Shown: positions 24,745 to 33,921, counted from the first letter of the stretch. The stretch is DNA of 64,000 bases from Hymenobacter sp. UV11 (GCF_004684095.1 NZ_SRII01000002.1:544230-608229), one strand, 5' to 3'. Notes: generated by a model from the letters alone, not told the origin. A program made the numbers and translations.

Positions 24745-26145
24745 CTACTTTCCCTCCAGCTCGCGCCACACCACGTTCAGGCCCTCGGCCCACACAGGGT
24801 GGGCAATGACCATATCCCGGAGCTGCTGATAGCGCAAGCGGCCAGCCATCGCGATTTGCAGCATCGTCATGATTTCGCCGGCCTCGGGACCCAGGATGGC
24901 GGCGCCCAGGATGCGGTCATCAGAGCCCACCAGCACTTTCCAGAAGCCGGTCTTTTGGTCCGTTTGCTGGGCGCGGCTCACAATGCGCACCGGCATCTTG
25001 CTCACGCGGTAGTCTATTTTCTGGTCCTTAGCCTGGGTTTCGCTCAGGCCAATGCGGCCCAGGGCGGGGTCGGTGAAGACGCAGTAGGGTAGGGGCCGCT
25101 GCTTGGCCGAGCGGCGGGGGGCCTGGTGCAGCAGGTTGTCGCGCACCACCCGAAAGTCGTCGTAGCTGAGGTGGGTAAACTGCGGCCCGCCGTGCACGTC
25201 GCCCAGCGCAAAAACGCCCTTTATAGTGGTTTCGAGCCGGCTATTGACTTTGATATAGCCTTTCTCATCGGTTTTGATGCCGGTTGTTTCCAGGCCCAGA
25301 TGGTCGGTAACGGGCTGGCGGCCGGTGGCTACCAGCAGGTGGCTGCCGTGCAGGTGGCGCGCGCCTTGGTGAGTGGAAATGGTGAGCGTGTACTGGCCGG
25401 CCGCGTCGCGGGCCACACCGCGCGTTTCGGCATTCATTAGAAACTCCACGCCTTCATCTTCGAGGGCTTTCTGCAGCGCCTCGCACACGTCGTCGTCTTC
25501 GCGCTCCAGCACCTGCCCGCCGGTTTCGATGATGCTTACCTGGCTGCCAAAGCGCCGAAACATTTGCCCAAACTCCAGCCCGATATAACCGCCGCCCAGA
25601 ATAAGAAGGTGGGTAGGAACCTCTTGAATATCAAGTAATTCACTGGTATTGAGGAAACCTGACTCGGCCAGGCCCGGCACCTCGGGCACGGCGGCGCGCG
25701 TGCCGGTATTGATAAATACCTGCTTGGCCTTAATGGTGCTGGCGCGCTCCTGGGTTTCCTGCACCTGCACCTGGCGCGGCCCGGTAAAGGTGGCGTGGCC
25801 GTGCAGCACGGTAATATTTTCGTGCTTCGGAGCCAGCGACTCGCGCAGGTTGTGGCGCGACTTTTTGAGCAAAGCGTCTTTGCGCGCTATCACGGCGGGC
25901 ATATCAACGGTGACCTCGCCACCCGCCCGAATGCCCAGCTCAGCGGCCGTGCGCACCTCGTGCGCCCGAGTGGCCGAGGCTAGCAGGGTTTTAGTCGGCA
26001 CGCAGCCATAGTTGAGGCACGAGCCCCCTAGTTGGGCCTCTTCGACCAGCATAACTTTCTGGCCAGCTTCGGCCAAAGCTTTGGCCAGGGGGTTGCCGGC
26101 CTGGCCGGAACCAATAATGAGGGCATCGCAGGAATAATCGGGCAT
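24745..26145 (-). CDS. Pyridine nucleotide-disulfide oxidoreductase (dihydrolipoyl dehydrogenase/mercuric reductase-like)
   Basis: About 466 residues from the ATG at 26145 (MPDYSCDALIIGSGQAG); an ATG two codons upstream is equally possible. FAD-binding GSGQAG, redox-active pair GGSCLNYGCVPTK (about residues 40-52), NAD-binding GGGYIGLEFG, second FAD motif FALGDVHG, and a dimerisation domain ending HPVWAEGLN, whose His-Glu pair matches the active-site base of the family. There are no mercury-binding cysteines at the C-terminus, so mercuric reduction is unlikely. No 2-oxoacid dehydrogenase genes are nearby; substrate unknown. Confidence 0.88.
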   Translation of the reverse strand: MPDYSCDALIIGSGQAGNPLAKALAEAGQKVMLVEEAQLGGSCLNYGCVPTKTLLASATRAHEVRTAAELGIRAGGEVTVDMPAVIARKDALLKKSRHNLRESLAPKHENITVLHGHATFTGPRQVQVQETQERASTIKAKQVFINTGTRAAVPEVPGLAESGFLNTSELLDIQEVPTHLLILGGGYIGLEFGQMFRRFGSQVSIIETGGQVLEREDDDVCEALQKALEDEGVEFLMNAETRGVARDAAGQYTLTISTHQGARHLHGSHLLVATGRQPVTDHLGLETTGIKTDEKGYIKVNSRLETTIKGVFALGDVHGGPQFTHLSYDDFRVVRDNLLHQAPRRSAKQRPLPYCVFTDPALGRIGLSETQAKDQKIDYRVSKMPVRIVSRAQQTDQKTGFWKVLVGSDDRILGAAILGPEAGEIMTMLQIAMAGRLRYQQLRDMVIAHPVWAEGLNVVWRELEGK

Positions 26146-26282
26146 ATACAAATAGTCAAGCCGCCAACCGTAGCGGTTAAGTCTATACGTAGTTTAGGCC
26201 CCGGGCGACCGGTTGGCTGCAACGCTTAAGCGCCAGCCTGGCTCCAGAAGGGGGGTAGGGCCCAGCGCTTTCCAGGTATTCT

Positions 26283-27083
26283 ATGCACAACATTTCTCCT
26301 TCTCTTTTGCGCGCGGGGCTGGTATTGGGTGCGCTGGCGCTGCTGAGCGGCTGCACGGCATACGTGTCCATGCTGGGCGCGGCGCCCAAAATTCGCGCCA
26401 AGGGCGAGCTGGAAGCAACCGGCAGCTGGTCGCTCACCAACCGGGTTGACTTTACCGCCACCTACTCGCCGGCGCCGCACGTGCTGCTGCGCGCCGCCAC
26501 CAGCCTCAAGGGCGGCGGCCGCTCGGGCTCCGATAGCAGCACCTTCGTGCAAAACAACCAGTATGAGCTAGCCGTGGGCACCTACTGGCCGCTGGGCCCG
26601 CAGTGGCTGGTAGGCGGGCTGGCGGGCCTGGGCCAGGCGCATGCCCAAGCCCGCTACGACAACGACGGCGGCATCAATTTCGAAGTAATTGTCCCCATTC
26701 AGTCGATACCTCACCAGTTCGACGTCATCTACGCCAAGTATTCGGCCGAGGGCTACCTCACCTGGCAGCCCGACCCGTGGTTCAGCCTGGGCCTATCGTA
26801 CCGACTGGTGCAGCTGCGCCTCACCGATGCTACCGATTTCGGGGTGCCCTTCCGGCCGGGCCCCATCTGGCGGGCCGAGCCCATGCTCTACGTGCGGGCG
26901 CGGCCCGGCTACGACAAGGGGCTGTTCCAGTTTCAGCTGGCGCTGGGCGGCTCTACTACCCTAGGCTACGACGAGCAAACGACCGCCGACCGGCTCGACC
27001 CGGCTCGGCAGTTTAAGCTGGCCCGCACCTACATATCTCTGGGCGTAAGCATTTTTCCGCACCTGCTTTGGCAGCGCGAGTAG
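26283..27083 (+). CDS. Outer-surface lipoprotein, unknown function
   Basis: 266 residues with signal peptide and lipobox (LALLSGCTAYV). The mature protein has alternating hydrophobic beta strands (YELAVGTYWPLGPQWLVGGLAGLG, TYISLGVSIFPHLL) like an outer-membrane beta-barrel or a lipid-anchored beta protein. It resembles the next gene in layout: Cys-(T/A)-x-YV after the lipobox, and a closing (I)SLGVSIFP / SIGVIFRP strand. I do not recognise the family. It starts 137 bases from the divergent oxidoreductase. Confidence 0.7.
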   Translation: MHNISPSLLRAGLVLGALALLSGCTAYVSMLGAAPKIRAKGELEATGSWSLTNRVDFTATYSPAPHVLLRAATSLKGGGRSGSDSSTFVQNNQYELAVGTYWPLGPQWLVGGLAGLGQAHAQARYDNDGGINFEVIVPIQSIPHQFDVIYAKYSAEGYLTWQPDPWFSLGLSYRLVQLRLTDATDFGVPFRPGPIWRAEPMLYVRARPGYDKGLFQFQLALGGSTTLGYDEQTTADRLDPARQFKLARTYISLGVSIFPHLLWQRE

Positions 27084-27267
27084 GTAGAGCTAAAGTCCCG
27101 TAGCTGGCCGAAGAAAAGCCAGTTCTTTGGATAATTGAGGCAGTATTGGGGGGTAGGCAGCGCCGGGCTGGCGTCTGATAAGTCACACATTGGCCTTGCC
27201 AGGAAGCAGGCCGGGGCCCGTTGTTTGCAGCGCATTAATTCGCTACCATCTCTTTTCTCTTTCTTTC

Positions 27268-28044
27268 GTGAAAACGCTTCGCTTCGCCTACCCCCTCGTG
27301 CTTGGCCTGCTGCTCGGCGGCTGCGCCGTGTATGTGCCCACCGTGCCCAGCACGCCGCTACTCACCCAACACCAGGTAGAGATAACCGCTGGCCTGCGCG
27401 GCATCAACTCGCTCGAAGTAGATGCCGCCTGGGCCCCCACCGCCCACCTGCTGCTGGCCGGCGAGTCGGCCTTTCAGGGCAGCACTACCGAAACGACTAC
27501 CAACAGCGTCACCACTACCTACCACGATTCGCACCGGCAGGTGGGCCTGGGCCTGGGCTACTACCAGGCGCCCACCGCGCGCTCGGCCTGGTACTGGGCG
27601 GCGGTGGGGGGGGTAGGGTTTGCCAGCGTCGAGCTGCACAGCATAGATTTTGCTGCTCCTTCCGCTTTCGTACCTATCCCGTTGCCCTACGTTTCGGGCT
27701 TCTATGAGGCGCGGTACCTGCGCTACTACGGGCAGCTGTACGCGGCGCGGCCGCTGAGCCCGCTCGTCACGGCCGGGGCCTCGGTGCGCGGCAAGCTGGT
27801 CGATTATACGCGGCTTACTTACGAGGGCCAGCCCTTGGTACCCACCAATCGCTTCTTCCTGGAGCCCACGCTGTTTGTGCGGGTAGGCCACGGCGTGGTG
27901 CAGGGCGAAGGCACGCTGGGCCTATCGCTACCCACCGCCAGCGACCGCAGCAACCCGCTCAATCCGCGCACCGCGCCGGTTTCGACGCTCGTCAGCATCG
28001 GCGTCATCTTCCGACCCGACTTACTTGGAAAAGGCGGGTGGTAA
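27268..28044 (+). CDS. Outer-surface lipoprotein, paralogue-like neighbour of the preceding gene
   Basis: 258 residues from a GTG at 27268 (KTLRFAYPLVLGLLLGGCAVYVP, lipobox LGGC). The GTG is chosen because it places the signal peptide at the terminus. Middle strands VDAAWAPTAHLLLAGESAFQG parallel VDFTATYSPAPHVLLRAATSLKG of the upstream gene, and both end in a similar strand, so a diverged tandem duplication is likely. Probable beta-barrel lipoprotein of unknown function. Converges on the next gene with 12 bases between stops. Confidence 0.72.
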   Translation: MKTLRFAYPLVLGLLLGGCAVYVPTVPSTPLLTQHQVEITAGLRGINSLEVDAAWAPTAHLLLAGESAFQGSTTETTTNSVTTTYHDSHRQVGLGLGYYQAPTARSAWYWAAVGGVGFASVELHSIDFAAPSAFVPIPLPYVSGFYEARYLRYYGQLYAARPLSPLVTAGASVRGKLVDYTRLTYEGQPLVPTNRFFLEPTLFVRVGHGVVQGEGTLGLSLPTASDRSNPLNPRTAPVSTLVSIGVIFRPDLLGKGGW

Positions 28045-28056
28045 TAGATTAACCGG

Positions 28057-29262
28057 TTATTGCTTTGACTCGAAAAACTTGCTCAGCGGGCGCTTGAACA
28101 AGCCATTAGTCGTGCCGATGTATACCGTGTCGCCGAGCTGCGCCAGGTCGGAGAAGTCAACGTAGCCCAGACCGTCGTTCTTCAGCTCGCGCAGGCGAAT
28201 GCTGTTGGCGTTTAGCCACCGCAGCGTATAAATGCTGTTTGTAATGACGCCGTGCGTAATGCCTACTAGGCTGTCGCCCACTGGGTAAAAGGTCGAAAAG
28301 TTAAGCGCCGGATTGAAGCCATCGATGCGCTGCCAGCTGGCGCAGTCGTTGGTTGAGGTCCAAATAGTGCCGCCCGACTGCAAGACGTATAAGGTGCCTT
28401 TCCATTTATATACAGCCGTGGGGCCTACCGGGCCAGTGGCTTGGGCAAATGTGCCGTTTACCTGCTGGTAGGTACCATCTTGGTTGATTTTAAATAAGCC
28501 ATAACCGTCGCACCACACCAGAAAATAGTCGTCAACGGCCCAGTAGCTCTTGAAGCTGAACTGGCTCTGGTCGGGGGTAGGGATGCGGATGAGCTGCGAG
28601 CTGAGCTGCGTGCTGCCGGTTAGGCTTATGCCATAGGCGGTAATGCCAGTGGTGGCCGTATTCACGAGCTTGGTTAACACTAGGTGAAAAGCGTGTTCTT
28701 GGGTGTTCGTAGTGTGGTAGCCGCACAGCAAGTAGTTGTTGCGGTTGATAGCCCCAAGTGGAAACCGTGAGCCAATCAAAAAATTCTCGAACTGCGTAGC
28801 CGTAGGGTCAAGGCCGCGCAGGTGCAGCCGGGTGCCAATGTCGAGGAATTTGGTTGGATAAATGGTTAGCACCGTGTCAGACTCAACTGAGCGGTAGCCG
28901 CTTGGGTTGGCGTAGAAATTCGCGTTCATCGGCACAGTATTGCGGATATCCCAAGGCAAGGGGTCAGATGACCAGGTGCGCGATACCTTATGGCCAAAAC
29001 CAGTATAGTAGCCATTGGCCGCCTGCTCGGCCGAGCCGGGAATGGGCGAAAGCACCTCGAAGCTTCCGGTTTCCTGCAAGTTGAGCGTATTTACCCCTGG
29101 CACCATCCGCATGACATTGCGCTGGTAGTTAACCAAATACTTTACTTCCGCCCAGCTGTATGCCTTATCCACCGGCACGGTAATCGTCTCGATTTCCTTC
29201 TTGCAAGCCGTTGCCAGCGCCAGGCTAGCCAGACACAGAAGAAGCTTGGTAAGCGTTTGCAT
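28057..29262 (-). CDS. Secreted lipoprotein with photosorin/BNR-like repeats, unknown function
   Basis: 401 residues from the ATG at 29262 (QTLTKLLLCLASLALATACKKE, lipobox LATAC). The frame runs further upstream but that part is the remnant sucD end and a terminator, so it is not used. Repeated strands such as YKWKGTLYVLQSGGTIWTSTNDCASWQRI and DTVYIGTTNGLFKRPL resemble BNR/sialidase-type beta-propeller blades. No catalytic motif seen. It is downstream of the T9SS gene on the same strand, behind a terminator. Confidence 0.72.
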   Translation of the reverse strand: MQTLTKLLLCLASLALATACKKEIETITVPVDKAYSWAEVKYLVNYQRNVMRMVPGVNTLNLQETGSFEVLSPIPGSAEQAANGYYTGFGHKVSRTWSSDPLPWDIRNTVPMNANFYANPSGYRSVESDTVLTIYPTKFLDIGTRLHLRGLDPTATQFENFLIGSRFPLGAINRNNYLLCGYHTTNTQEHAFHLVLTKLVNTATTGITAYGISLTGSTQLSSQLIRIPTPDQSQFSFKSYWAVDDYFLVWCDGYGLFKINQDGTYQQVNGTFAQATGPVGPTAVYKWKGTLYVLQSGGTIWTSTNDCASWQRIDGFNPALNFSTFYPVGDSLVGITHGVITNSIYTLRWLNANSIRLRELKNDGLGYVDFSDLAQLGDTVYIGTTNGLFKRPLSKFFESKQ

Positions 29263-29304
29263 AGGGGTAGGGAAGTAAGTGAGTTGCTGAATATAAAAGT
29301 ACCC

Positions 29305-29332
29305 AAAAAAAGCCCCGGTAAGTACCGGAGCT
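29305..29332 (-). terminator. Intrinsic terminator downstream of the sucD remnant
   Basis: On the minus strand AGCTCCGGTA-CT-TACCGGGGCT is followed by a T run. It is 28 bases after the remnant's stop codon and appears to be the terminator of that ancestral or donor sucD-like end. Confidence 0.8.
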
Positions 29333-29359
29333 TTCTCTGTAGTATTCAGGAAGGGCAGA

Positions 29360-29411
29360 CTATTTGCTACCCAGCACTTTGAGCATCGTTTCGCCAATCT
29401 CGGCGGGCGAA
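29360..29411 (-). pseudogene. Orphan copy of the sucD 3' end
   Basis: On the minus strand these bases encode EIGETMLKVLGSK and a TAG stop. The true sucD ends [16 protein letters not shown]. Aligned DNA (29365-29411 against 31325-31371) has five mismatches in 47 bases, clustered at the Arg/Lys codon and wobble positions, i.e. it diverged as coding sequence. It sits on the far side of the T9SS gene. Confidence 0.85.
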
Positions 29412-29414
29412 CGA

Positions 29415-31190
29415 CTATTCTTTTACTACCCGCTCGATGCGTTGGCCGGTGGCTGTTTGCACCCGTAGCAAGTAAACGCCCGCCGGTAGGGTAGCCGGCA
29501 GTGGCAGGGCTTGGCCACTGGGTATGGTATTGGGGCCCAAGACTGGCCGCCCCAACATATCGAGCAGTGATACCTGCGCCCCCGCCGCCCCGGTACCCGT
29601 AATGACTATGTGGTCATGGGCGGGGTTAGGAAAAAACTGTAGGGCGGGTAGGCCCCCCGGCCGGGCGGTGGCGAGAGCCACATAGTCGCTGATGCCAATG
29701 TCATCGAGGTTGCAGCGCGGGTTGGTGGTTGCGGCCGGGTTAGTGCTGCTGAAGCGCAAGCGCACATTGCCGCCGCGGTTGGCCACAAAGGAATAAGGTG
29801 TGAGCGTGCCCGTGAGCACGGGTGGGGCCGCGCCGTTTACCAGCAAGCTGCTATAGGTGATGCCCCCATCAGTCGAGATTTCGGGAACGAACGATACGCC
29901 CGTTTCGCTGCCGTAGGTGGCGGCGCTTACCGTTACCACGCCCGCCCCATTGGGCTTGTCTGTATCCATTTCCAACGTGCCACCGCCCCGTAGCCTTGCC
30001 GAGCGGGTATCGTTAAATTTGTCGGCCCCGGTCGTGGTGCCAATCAGCGCCTCACCAAACGTCCAGCCGCCGCTATGGAGTTGCACCGAAGCGGCGGCGT
30101 AGGCCGTTTTGGTACCCAACTCAAAGTCCTCGAAAAAGCCCGTGCGCGGGGTCGTCACCACAAACGGGATGGCAGTGACTGCTCCACCGTTGGGGTTAGT
30201 AACCGTGATAAAGCCCGTAGTAGCGCCAGTAGGCACGTTCACATCCACGTAAGTGTCGGCGGGGCCCAGTACACCGGCCGCCGTGCCGTTGAAGGAAACG
30301 CTGCTATTGTAGGTAGTGCTCCTGTCACTTACAAAGATGTTGTAGCCCTCAATATGCACGCGGGTACCTACCGGCCCACTGGTAGGCGAAAAGGTAGTGA
30401 TGACGGGCGGTGATGCTAACGCAGTATAAACGACAGTAGTAGGCGGCGTACTGCCGCCCCCGCCAGGCCCAGGATTGCTAGCTGTCACGGAGCCGCTAAT
30501 AGTGATAGTTACAGCTTTTGGCCTCACCAGCGCAGTTACGTGCGTGCTACTGATGAACGTAGTAGGCCCCACCGCGAAATACGCACTACTGTTGAGGATA
30601 GGGTCGAGGCTGACCGTGACACCCGGCACGAAGCTAGTGCCATAAATATCTACCACGGTGGGGATGCCCGCTTTGCCCGTACTGGGTGCAATGCTCGTGA
30701 CCGTGGCCACCGGATTGTAATTCGTAATAGCCGTGACGGTACCCGTCACGGCCACTACCTGCGGGGCGGCCCCCGGACTGGTCAGCGTCACGTTGCCACT
30801 ATACACGCCCAGCGTGGTACCGGTCAGCCGCACGTAGAGCGGCACATTAGCGAAAGTGCCGCCCGACTGGGTAAGGATTTGAGAAGTGCCAAAACTAGCG
30901 CCCGACGTCCACGATACCTCAAAGCCCGCCGGGGCGGTAGCCGTTACGGGGCCCGTTAGCTCGGTGCCCCCCACGTATATGCCCTGCTGGGGTGAGGCAG
31001 TACCTATCATCGTGGTAAAGGCGGCCAAGCTACTAGGTGTTGCCGTTAGGCTGGCGGCCGTGGGCTGGCGCAGCAGAGCTAGGCTGGGGCTGGAGCGGCT
31101 GGTGAGGGCCGCCGATTTGGCGGGGGTGGAGAGTAGGAGGGTACTCAGCCCTAAGAGCAGCGCCGAGTAGCGAGTAATAAGTTGTTTCAT
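29415..31190 (-). CDS. T9SS-sorted surface protein with IPT/TIG-like domains
   Basis: 591 residues. Signal peptide (YSALLLGLSTLLLSTPAKSAA), then beta domains. About residues 40-150 resemble a repeat with SGNVTLTSPGAAPQVVAVTGTV. IPT/TIG-like units start VTSIAPSTGKAG and ITTFSPTSGPVGTRVHIEG. A lectin/MAM-like region follows (FFEDFELGTKTAYAAAS, LDDIGISDYV). The C-terminal ~75 residues are a type A sorting domain (LQFFPNPAHDHIVI...GVYLLRVQTATGQRIERVVKE). The protein should be exported, cleaved and surface-attached or released by the type IX system. The gene is flanked by two sucD 3' ends and lacks the GGGGTAGGG motif common around it. Confidence 0.85.
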   Translation of the reverse strand: MKQLITRYSALLLGLSTLLLSTPAKSAALTSRSSPSLALLRQPTAASLTATPSSLAAFTTMIGTASPQQGIYVGGTELTGPVTATAPAGFEVSWTSGASFGTSQILTQSGGTFANVPLYVRLTGTTLGVYSGNVTLTSPGAAPQVVAVTGTVTAITNYNPVATVTSIAPSTGKAGIPTVVDIYGTSFVPGVTVSLDPILNSSAYFAVGPTTFISSTHVTALVRPKAVTITISGSVTASNPGPGGGGSTPPTTVVYTALASPPVITTFSPTSGPVGTRVHIEGYNIFVSDRSTTYNSSVSFNGTAAGVLGPADTYVDVNVPTGATTGFITVTNPNGGAVTAIPFVVTTPRTGFFEDFELGTKTAYAAASVQLHSGGWTFGEALIGTTTGADKFNDTRSARLRGGGTLEMDTDKPNGAGVVTVSAATYGSETGVSFVPEISTDGGITYSSLLVNGAAPPVLTGTLTPYSFVANRGGNVRLRFSSTNPAATTNPRCNLDDIGISDYVALATARPGGLPALQFFPNPAHDHIVITGTGAAGAQVSLLDMLGRPVLGPNTIPSGQALPLPATLPAGVYLLRVQTATGQRIERVVKE

Positions 31191-31245
31191 GCTGGAAAGA
31201 GTAGAAAAGCTGCCCCAATAGTTGCTGAATTTTGCCGGGAAACCT

Positions 31246-31287
31246 CAAAATAAAAACGAATACCCCAGCTAGCAAGCCAGGGTATTC
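31246..31287 (-). terminator. Intrinsic terminator after sucD
   Basis: On the minus strand GAATACCC...GGGTATTC (arms 31258-31266 and 31280-31287) is followed by a T-rich tail, 33 bases after the sucD stop. Its sequence differs from the terminator next to the remnant. Confidence 0.78.
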
Positions 31288-31319
31288 GGGTAGGTAATTA
31301 ACGACTAAGCTGGCAAAAA

Positions 31320-32201
31320 TTACTTGCTACCCAGCACGCGCAGCATGGTTTCGCCAATCTCGGCGGGCGAATCCACGACGTGGATGCCGCACTCGCGCAT
31401 GATGGCCATTTTGGCGGCGGCCGTGTCGTCGGCACCGCCTACGATGGCGCCGGCGTGGCCCATGCGGCGGCCGGGAGGCGCGGTTTGGCCGGCGATGAAG
31501 CCTACGACGGGCTTCTTGTTGCCGGTTTCCTTAATCCAACGAGCAGCTTCGGCTTCCATGCCGCCGCCGATTTCGCCAATCATCACGATGCCTTCGGTTT
31601 CGGGGTCGTTCATCAGCAATTCTACCGCCTGCTTGGTGGTGGTGCCGATGATGGGGTCGCCGCCGATGCCAATGGCCGTGGTCTGGCCCAGGCCGGCCTT
31701 GGTGAGCTGGTCCACCGCCTCGTAGGTCAGCGTGCCCGACTTCGACACAATCCCTACCCGCCCTTTCTGGAAGATAAAGCCGGGCATGATGCCCACCTTG
31801 CACTCGCCGGCCGTGATAACGCCGGGGCAGTTGGGGCCTACCATCGTGATGCCCGGGCGGTCCTTGAGGTAGTGCTTCACGGCAATCATGTCCTTGGTCG
31901 GGATGCCTTCCGTGATGGTAACAATGACTTTGATACCCGCCTGAGCGGCTTCCAGAATCGCGTCGGCGGCAAACGCCGGGGGCACGAAAATGATGCTAGT
32001 ATCGGCCTGGGTAGCGGCTACAGCGTCGGCCACGGTGTTGAACACGGGGCGGCCGAGGTGCTCGGTGCCGCCCTTGCCGGGCGTTACGCCGCCCACTACC
32101 TGGGTGCCGTAATCCATCATTTGCTGCGCGTGGAACGAGCCTTCGGAGCCGGTGAAGCCCTGCACGATGACCTTGGAATCTTTGTTGACGAGAACGCTCA
32201 T
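31320..32201 (-). CDS. sucD: Succinate--CoA ligase [ADP-forming] subunit alpha
   Basis: 293 residues, the usual family length. CoA-binding Rossmann motif [27 protein letters not shown], and the phosphohistidine region GHAGAIVGG near residue 245. With SucB it converts succinyl-CoA to succinate with ATP synthesis in the citric acid cycle. The beta-subunit gene is not next door. The 3' end is duplicated at 29360-29411. Confidence 0.97.
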   Translation of the reverse strand: MSVLVNKDSKVIVQGFTGSEGSFHAQQMMDYGTQVVGGVTPGKGGTEHLGRPVFNTVADAVAATQADTSIIFVPPAFAADAILEAAQAGIKVIVTITEGIPTKDMIAVKHYLKDRPGITMVGPNCPGVITAGECKVGIMPGFIFQKGRVGIVSKSGTLTYEAVDQLTKAGLGQTTAIGIGGDPIIGTTTKQAVELLMNDPETEGIVMIGEIGGGMEAEAARWIKETGNKKPVVGFIAGQTAPPGRRMGHAGAIVGGADDTAAAKMAIMRECGIHVVDSPAEIGETMLRVLGSK

Positions 32202-32236
32202 GGGCGGCTAACTTGTTGGGAAGAATGAATTGGGGC

Positions 32237-32244
32237 AAAAGTAG
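32237..32244 (-). promoter_or_regulatory. -7 element TACTTTTG for sucD
   Basis: An exact TAnnTTTG match on the minus strand, about 36 bases before the sucD ATG. Confidence 0.55.
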
Positions 32245-32294
32245 GGCCGGGGCGGGCATTACCCGCACACCCGCCCCCGCCCGGCCGCCGGGCC

Positions 32295-32302
32295 TACCTT
32301 TG
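32295..32302 (+). promoter_or_regulatory. -7 element TACCTTTG for the cystathionine beta-synthase-like gene
   Basis: An exact TAnnTTTG match 39 bases before the ATG at 32342, back to back with the sucD promoter. Confidence 0.58.
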
Positions 32303-32341
32303 TAGGCCAATTAGCTCCCTACCCCCTCCCCACCTGGCAGT

Positions 32342-33319
32342 ATGTACTACGACCATATTATCGACACCCTCGGCAACACGCCGCTCGTGCGGCTCAACAA
32401 AGTTACCGAAGGCATCAAAGGCACTATTCTAGCTAAGGTTGAGTATTTTAACCCCGGCAACTCGGTGAAGGACCGCATGGCTTTGCGGATGGTGGAGGAC
32501 GCCGAAAAGGCTGGCCTGCTGAAGCCCGGCGGCACTATTATCGAAGGCACCAGCGGCAATACCGGCATGGGCCTGGCCCTCGCGGCCATCGCCAAAGGCT
32601 ACAAAACCGTCTTCGTGATGAGCGACAAGCAGAGCAAGGAGAAGCAGGACATCCTGCGGGCCGTGGGCGCCGAGGTGGTCGTGTGCCCCGTCGACGTGGC
32701 CCCCGACGACCCGCGCAGCTACTACTCGGTTGCCCGCCGCCTTAACGCCGAAACGCCTAACTCGTTCTATCCCAACCAGTACGACAATACCTCCAACACG
32801 GCGGCGCACTACGAAACCACCGGCCCCGAAATCTGGACCGGCACCGAGGGCCGCATTACGCACCTGGCGGCGGGGGTAGGCACAGGCGGCACCATCTGCG
32901 GCAGCAGCAAGTATTTGAAGGAGCAGAACGCAGCCATTTTTACGCTGGGTATCGACACGTACGGCTCGGTTTTCAAGAAATACAAGGAAACCGGCATCTT
33001 CGACCCCAACGAAATTTATCCCTACAAAACGGAGGGTATCGGCGAGGATATTTTGCCAAAAAACGTAGATTTTAGCGTCATCGACCAGTTTATTAAAGTA
33101 GCTGATAAAGACGCGGCGCTGATGACGCGGCGGCTGGCCCGCGAGGAAGGCCTGTTTGTGGGCTGGAGCTGTGGCTCGGCCGTATTTGGCGCGTTAGAAT
33201 ATGCGCGTGAGCACCTTACAGAGGAAGATACGATGGTCATCGTCTTGCCTGACCACGGTACGCGCTACCTAGGCAAGATTTATAACGACGACTGGATGCG
33301 GGCCCAGGGCTGGCTCTAA
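32342..33319 (+). CDS. PLP-dependent cystathionine beta-synthase / cysteine synthase
   Basis: 325 residues of fold-type II PLP enzyme. DTLGNTPLVRLN, PLP lysine in NPGNSVKDRMALRM (about residue 43), phosphate loop EGTSGNTGMGLA, and GVGTGGTICGSSKYLKE. Features PNQYDNTSNTAAHYETTGPEIW and the C-terminal NDDWMRAQGWL are closer to the catalytic core of cystathionine beta-synthase than to CysK. The C-terminal CBS regulatory pair of the long form is missing. It may make cystathionine or cysteine. Assigned by motif memory. Confidence 0.88.
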   Translation: MYYDHIIDTLGNTPLVRLNKVTEGIKGTILAKVEYFNPGNSVKDRMALRMVEDAEKAGLLKPGGTIIEGTSGNTGMGLALAAIAKGYKTVFVMSDKQSKEKQDILRAVGAEVVVCPVDVAPDDPRSYYSVARRLNAETPNSFYPNQYDNTSNTAAHYETTGPEIWTGTEGRITHLAAGVGTGGTICGSSKYLKEQNAAIFTLGIDTYGSVFKKYKETGIFDPNEIYPYKTEGIGEDILPKNVDFSVIDQFIKVADKDAALMTRRLAREEGLFVGWSCGSAVFGALEYAREHLTEEDTMVIVLPDHGTRYLGKIYNDDWMRAQGWL

Positions 33320-33355
33320 GGCCATTTTTCCCTTGCCAAATCGAGGTCGATTTGC

Positions 33356-33363
33356 TAACTTCG
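33356..33363 (+). promoter_or_regulatory. Candidate -7 element TAACTTCG for the response regulator
   Basis: Near match to TAnnTTTG, 22 bases before the ATG at 33386. Confidence 0.4.
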
Positions 33364-33385
33364 TTGACTTAACCCCAGACAGCTT

Positions 33386-33802
33386 ATGACGGACGCACTC
33401 AACCACATCGTGCTGATAGAGGACAATGAAACGACGAGCTTTCTGAACAATCGTTTGCTAAGCCGGCTAGGCGTGGCGCGGCAGGTCAGCTCCTTTTCAA
33501 AGGCCGATGAAGCTACGCAATTTTTGTGGGGTAGCGGTCCTGCTGCTGCGCAGGCCGCGCCCGATTTGATATTTGTAGACCTGAAAATGCCCGGCATGAG
33601 CGGCTTCGATTTTCTGGAGCACTACAGCCAGCTGCCCACCGAGGTCCAGGAGCGCACCGTGGTGGCCGTGCTCACGACCTCCATGCACGCCGCCGATACC
33701 GCCCGCGTGGCGCAGTATCCCAACGTGGAATACCTCACCAAGCCCCTGACCGAGGAAAAAATGCAGCGCCTGCTAGCCAAGCGCTTCGCACTGAGCCAGT
33801 AA
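33386..33802 (+). CDS. Single-domain response regulator (CheY-like)
   Basis: 138 residues, a receiver domain only. Acidic pocket IEDNE, phosphoacceptor Asp in FVDLKMPGMSGFDF (about residue 62), Thr in VLTTS, and Lys in YLTKPLTEEK. No output domain, so it probably acts by protein contact or as a phosphorelay intermediate. No kinase gene is adjacent. It stands alone between the cystathionine beta-synthase-like gene and a family A repeat. Confidence 0.92.
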   Translation: MTDALNHIVLIEDNETTSFLNNRLLSRLGVARQVSSFSKADEATQFLWGSGPAAAQAAPDLIFVDLKMPGMSGFDFLEHYSQLPTEVQERTVVAVLTTSMHAADTARVAQYPNVEYLTKPLTEEKMQRLLAKRFALSQ

Positions 33803-33808
33803 AGTGTG

Positions 33809-33920
33809 AAAGAACGTCATGCTGACGTAAGGAAGCATCTCTACCGCGTTATTACTAACCTTAAGCGTTAGCATTACTTACGTGGTAGAGATGCTTCCTT
33901 ACGTCAGCATGACGTTCTTT
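33809..33920. repeat. Family A inverted repeat, copy 3 (37-bp arms)
   Basis: Perfect arms 33809-33845 (AAAGAACGTCATGCTGACGT...) and 33884-33920. It lies exactly between the converging stops of the response regulator and adenine deaminase (gap 33803-33921). Confidence 0.92.
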
Positions 33921-33921
33921 T

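Noticed and set aside
24745..26145. Mercuric reductase
   Set aside because: The C-terminal cysteine pair and mer operon context are missing.
29263..29397. Upstream extension of the lipoprotein at 28057
   Set aside because: This part overlaps the remnant sucD end and its terminator; a lipoprotein signal starts at 29262.
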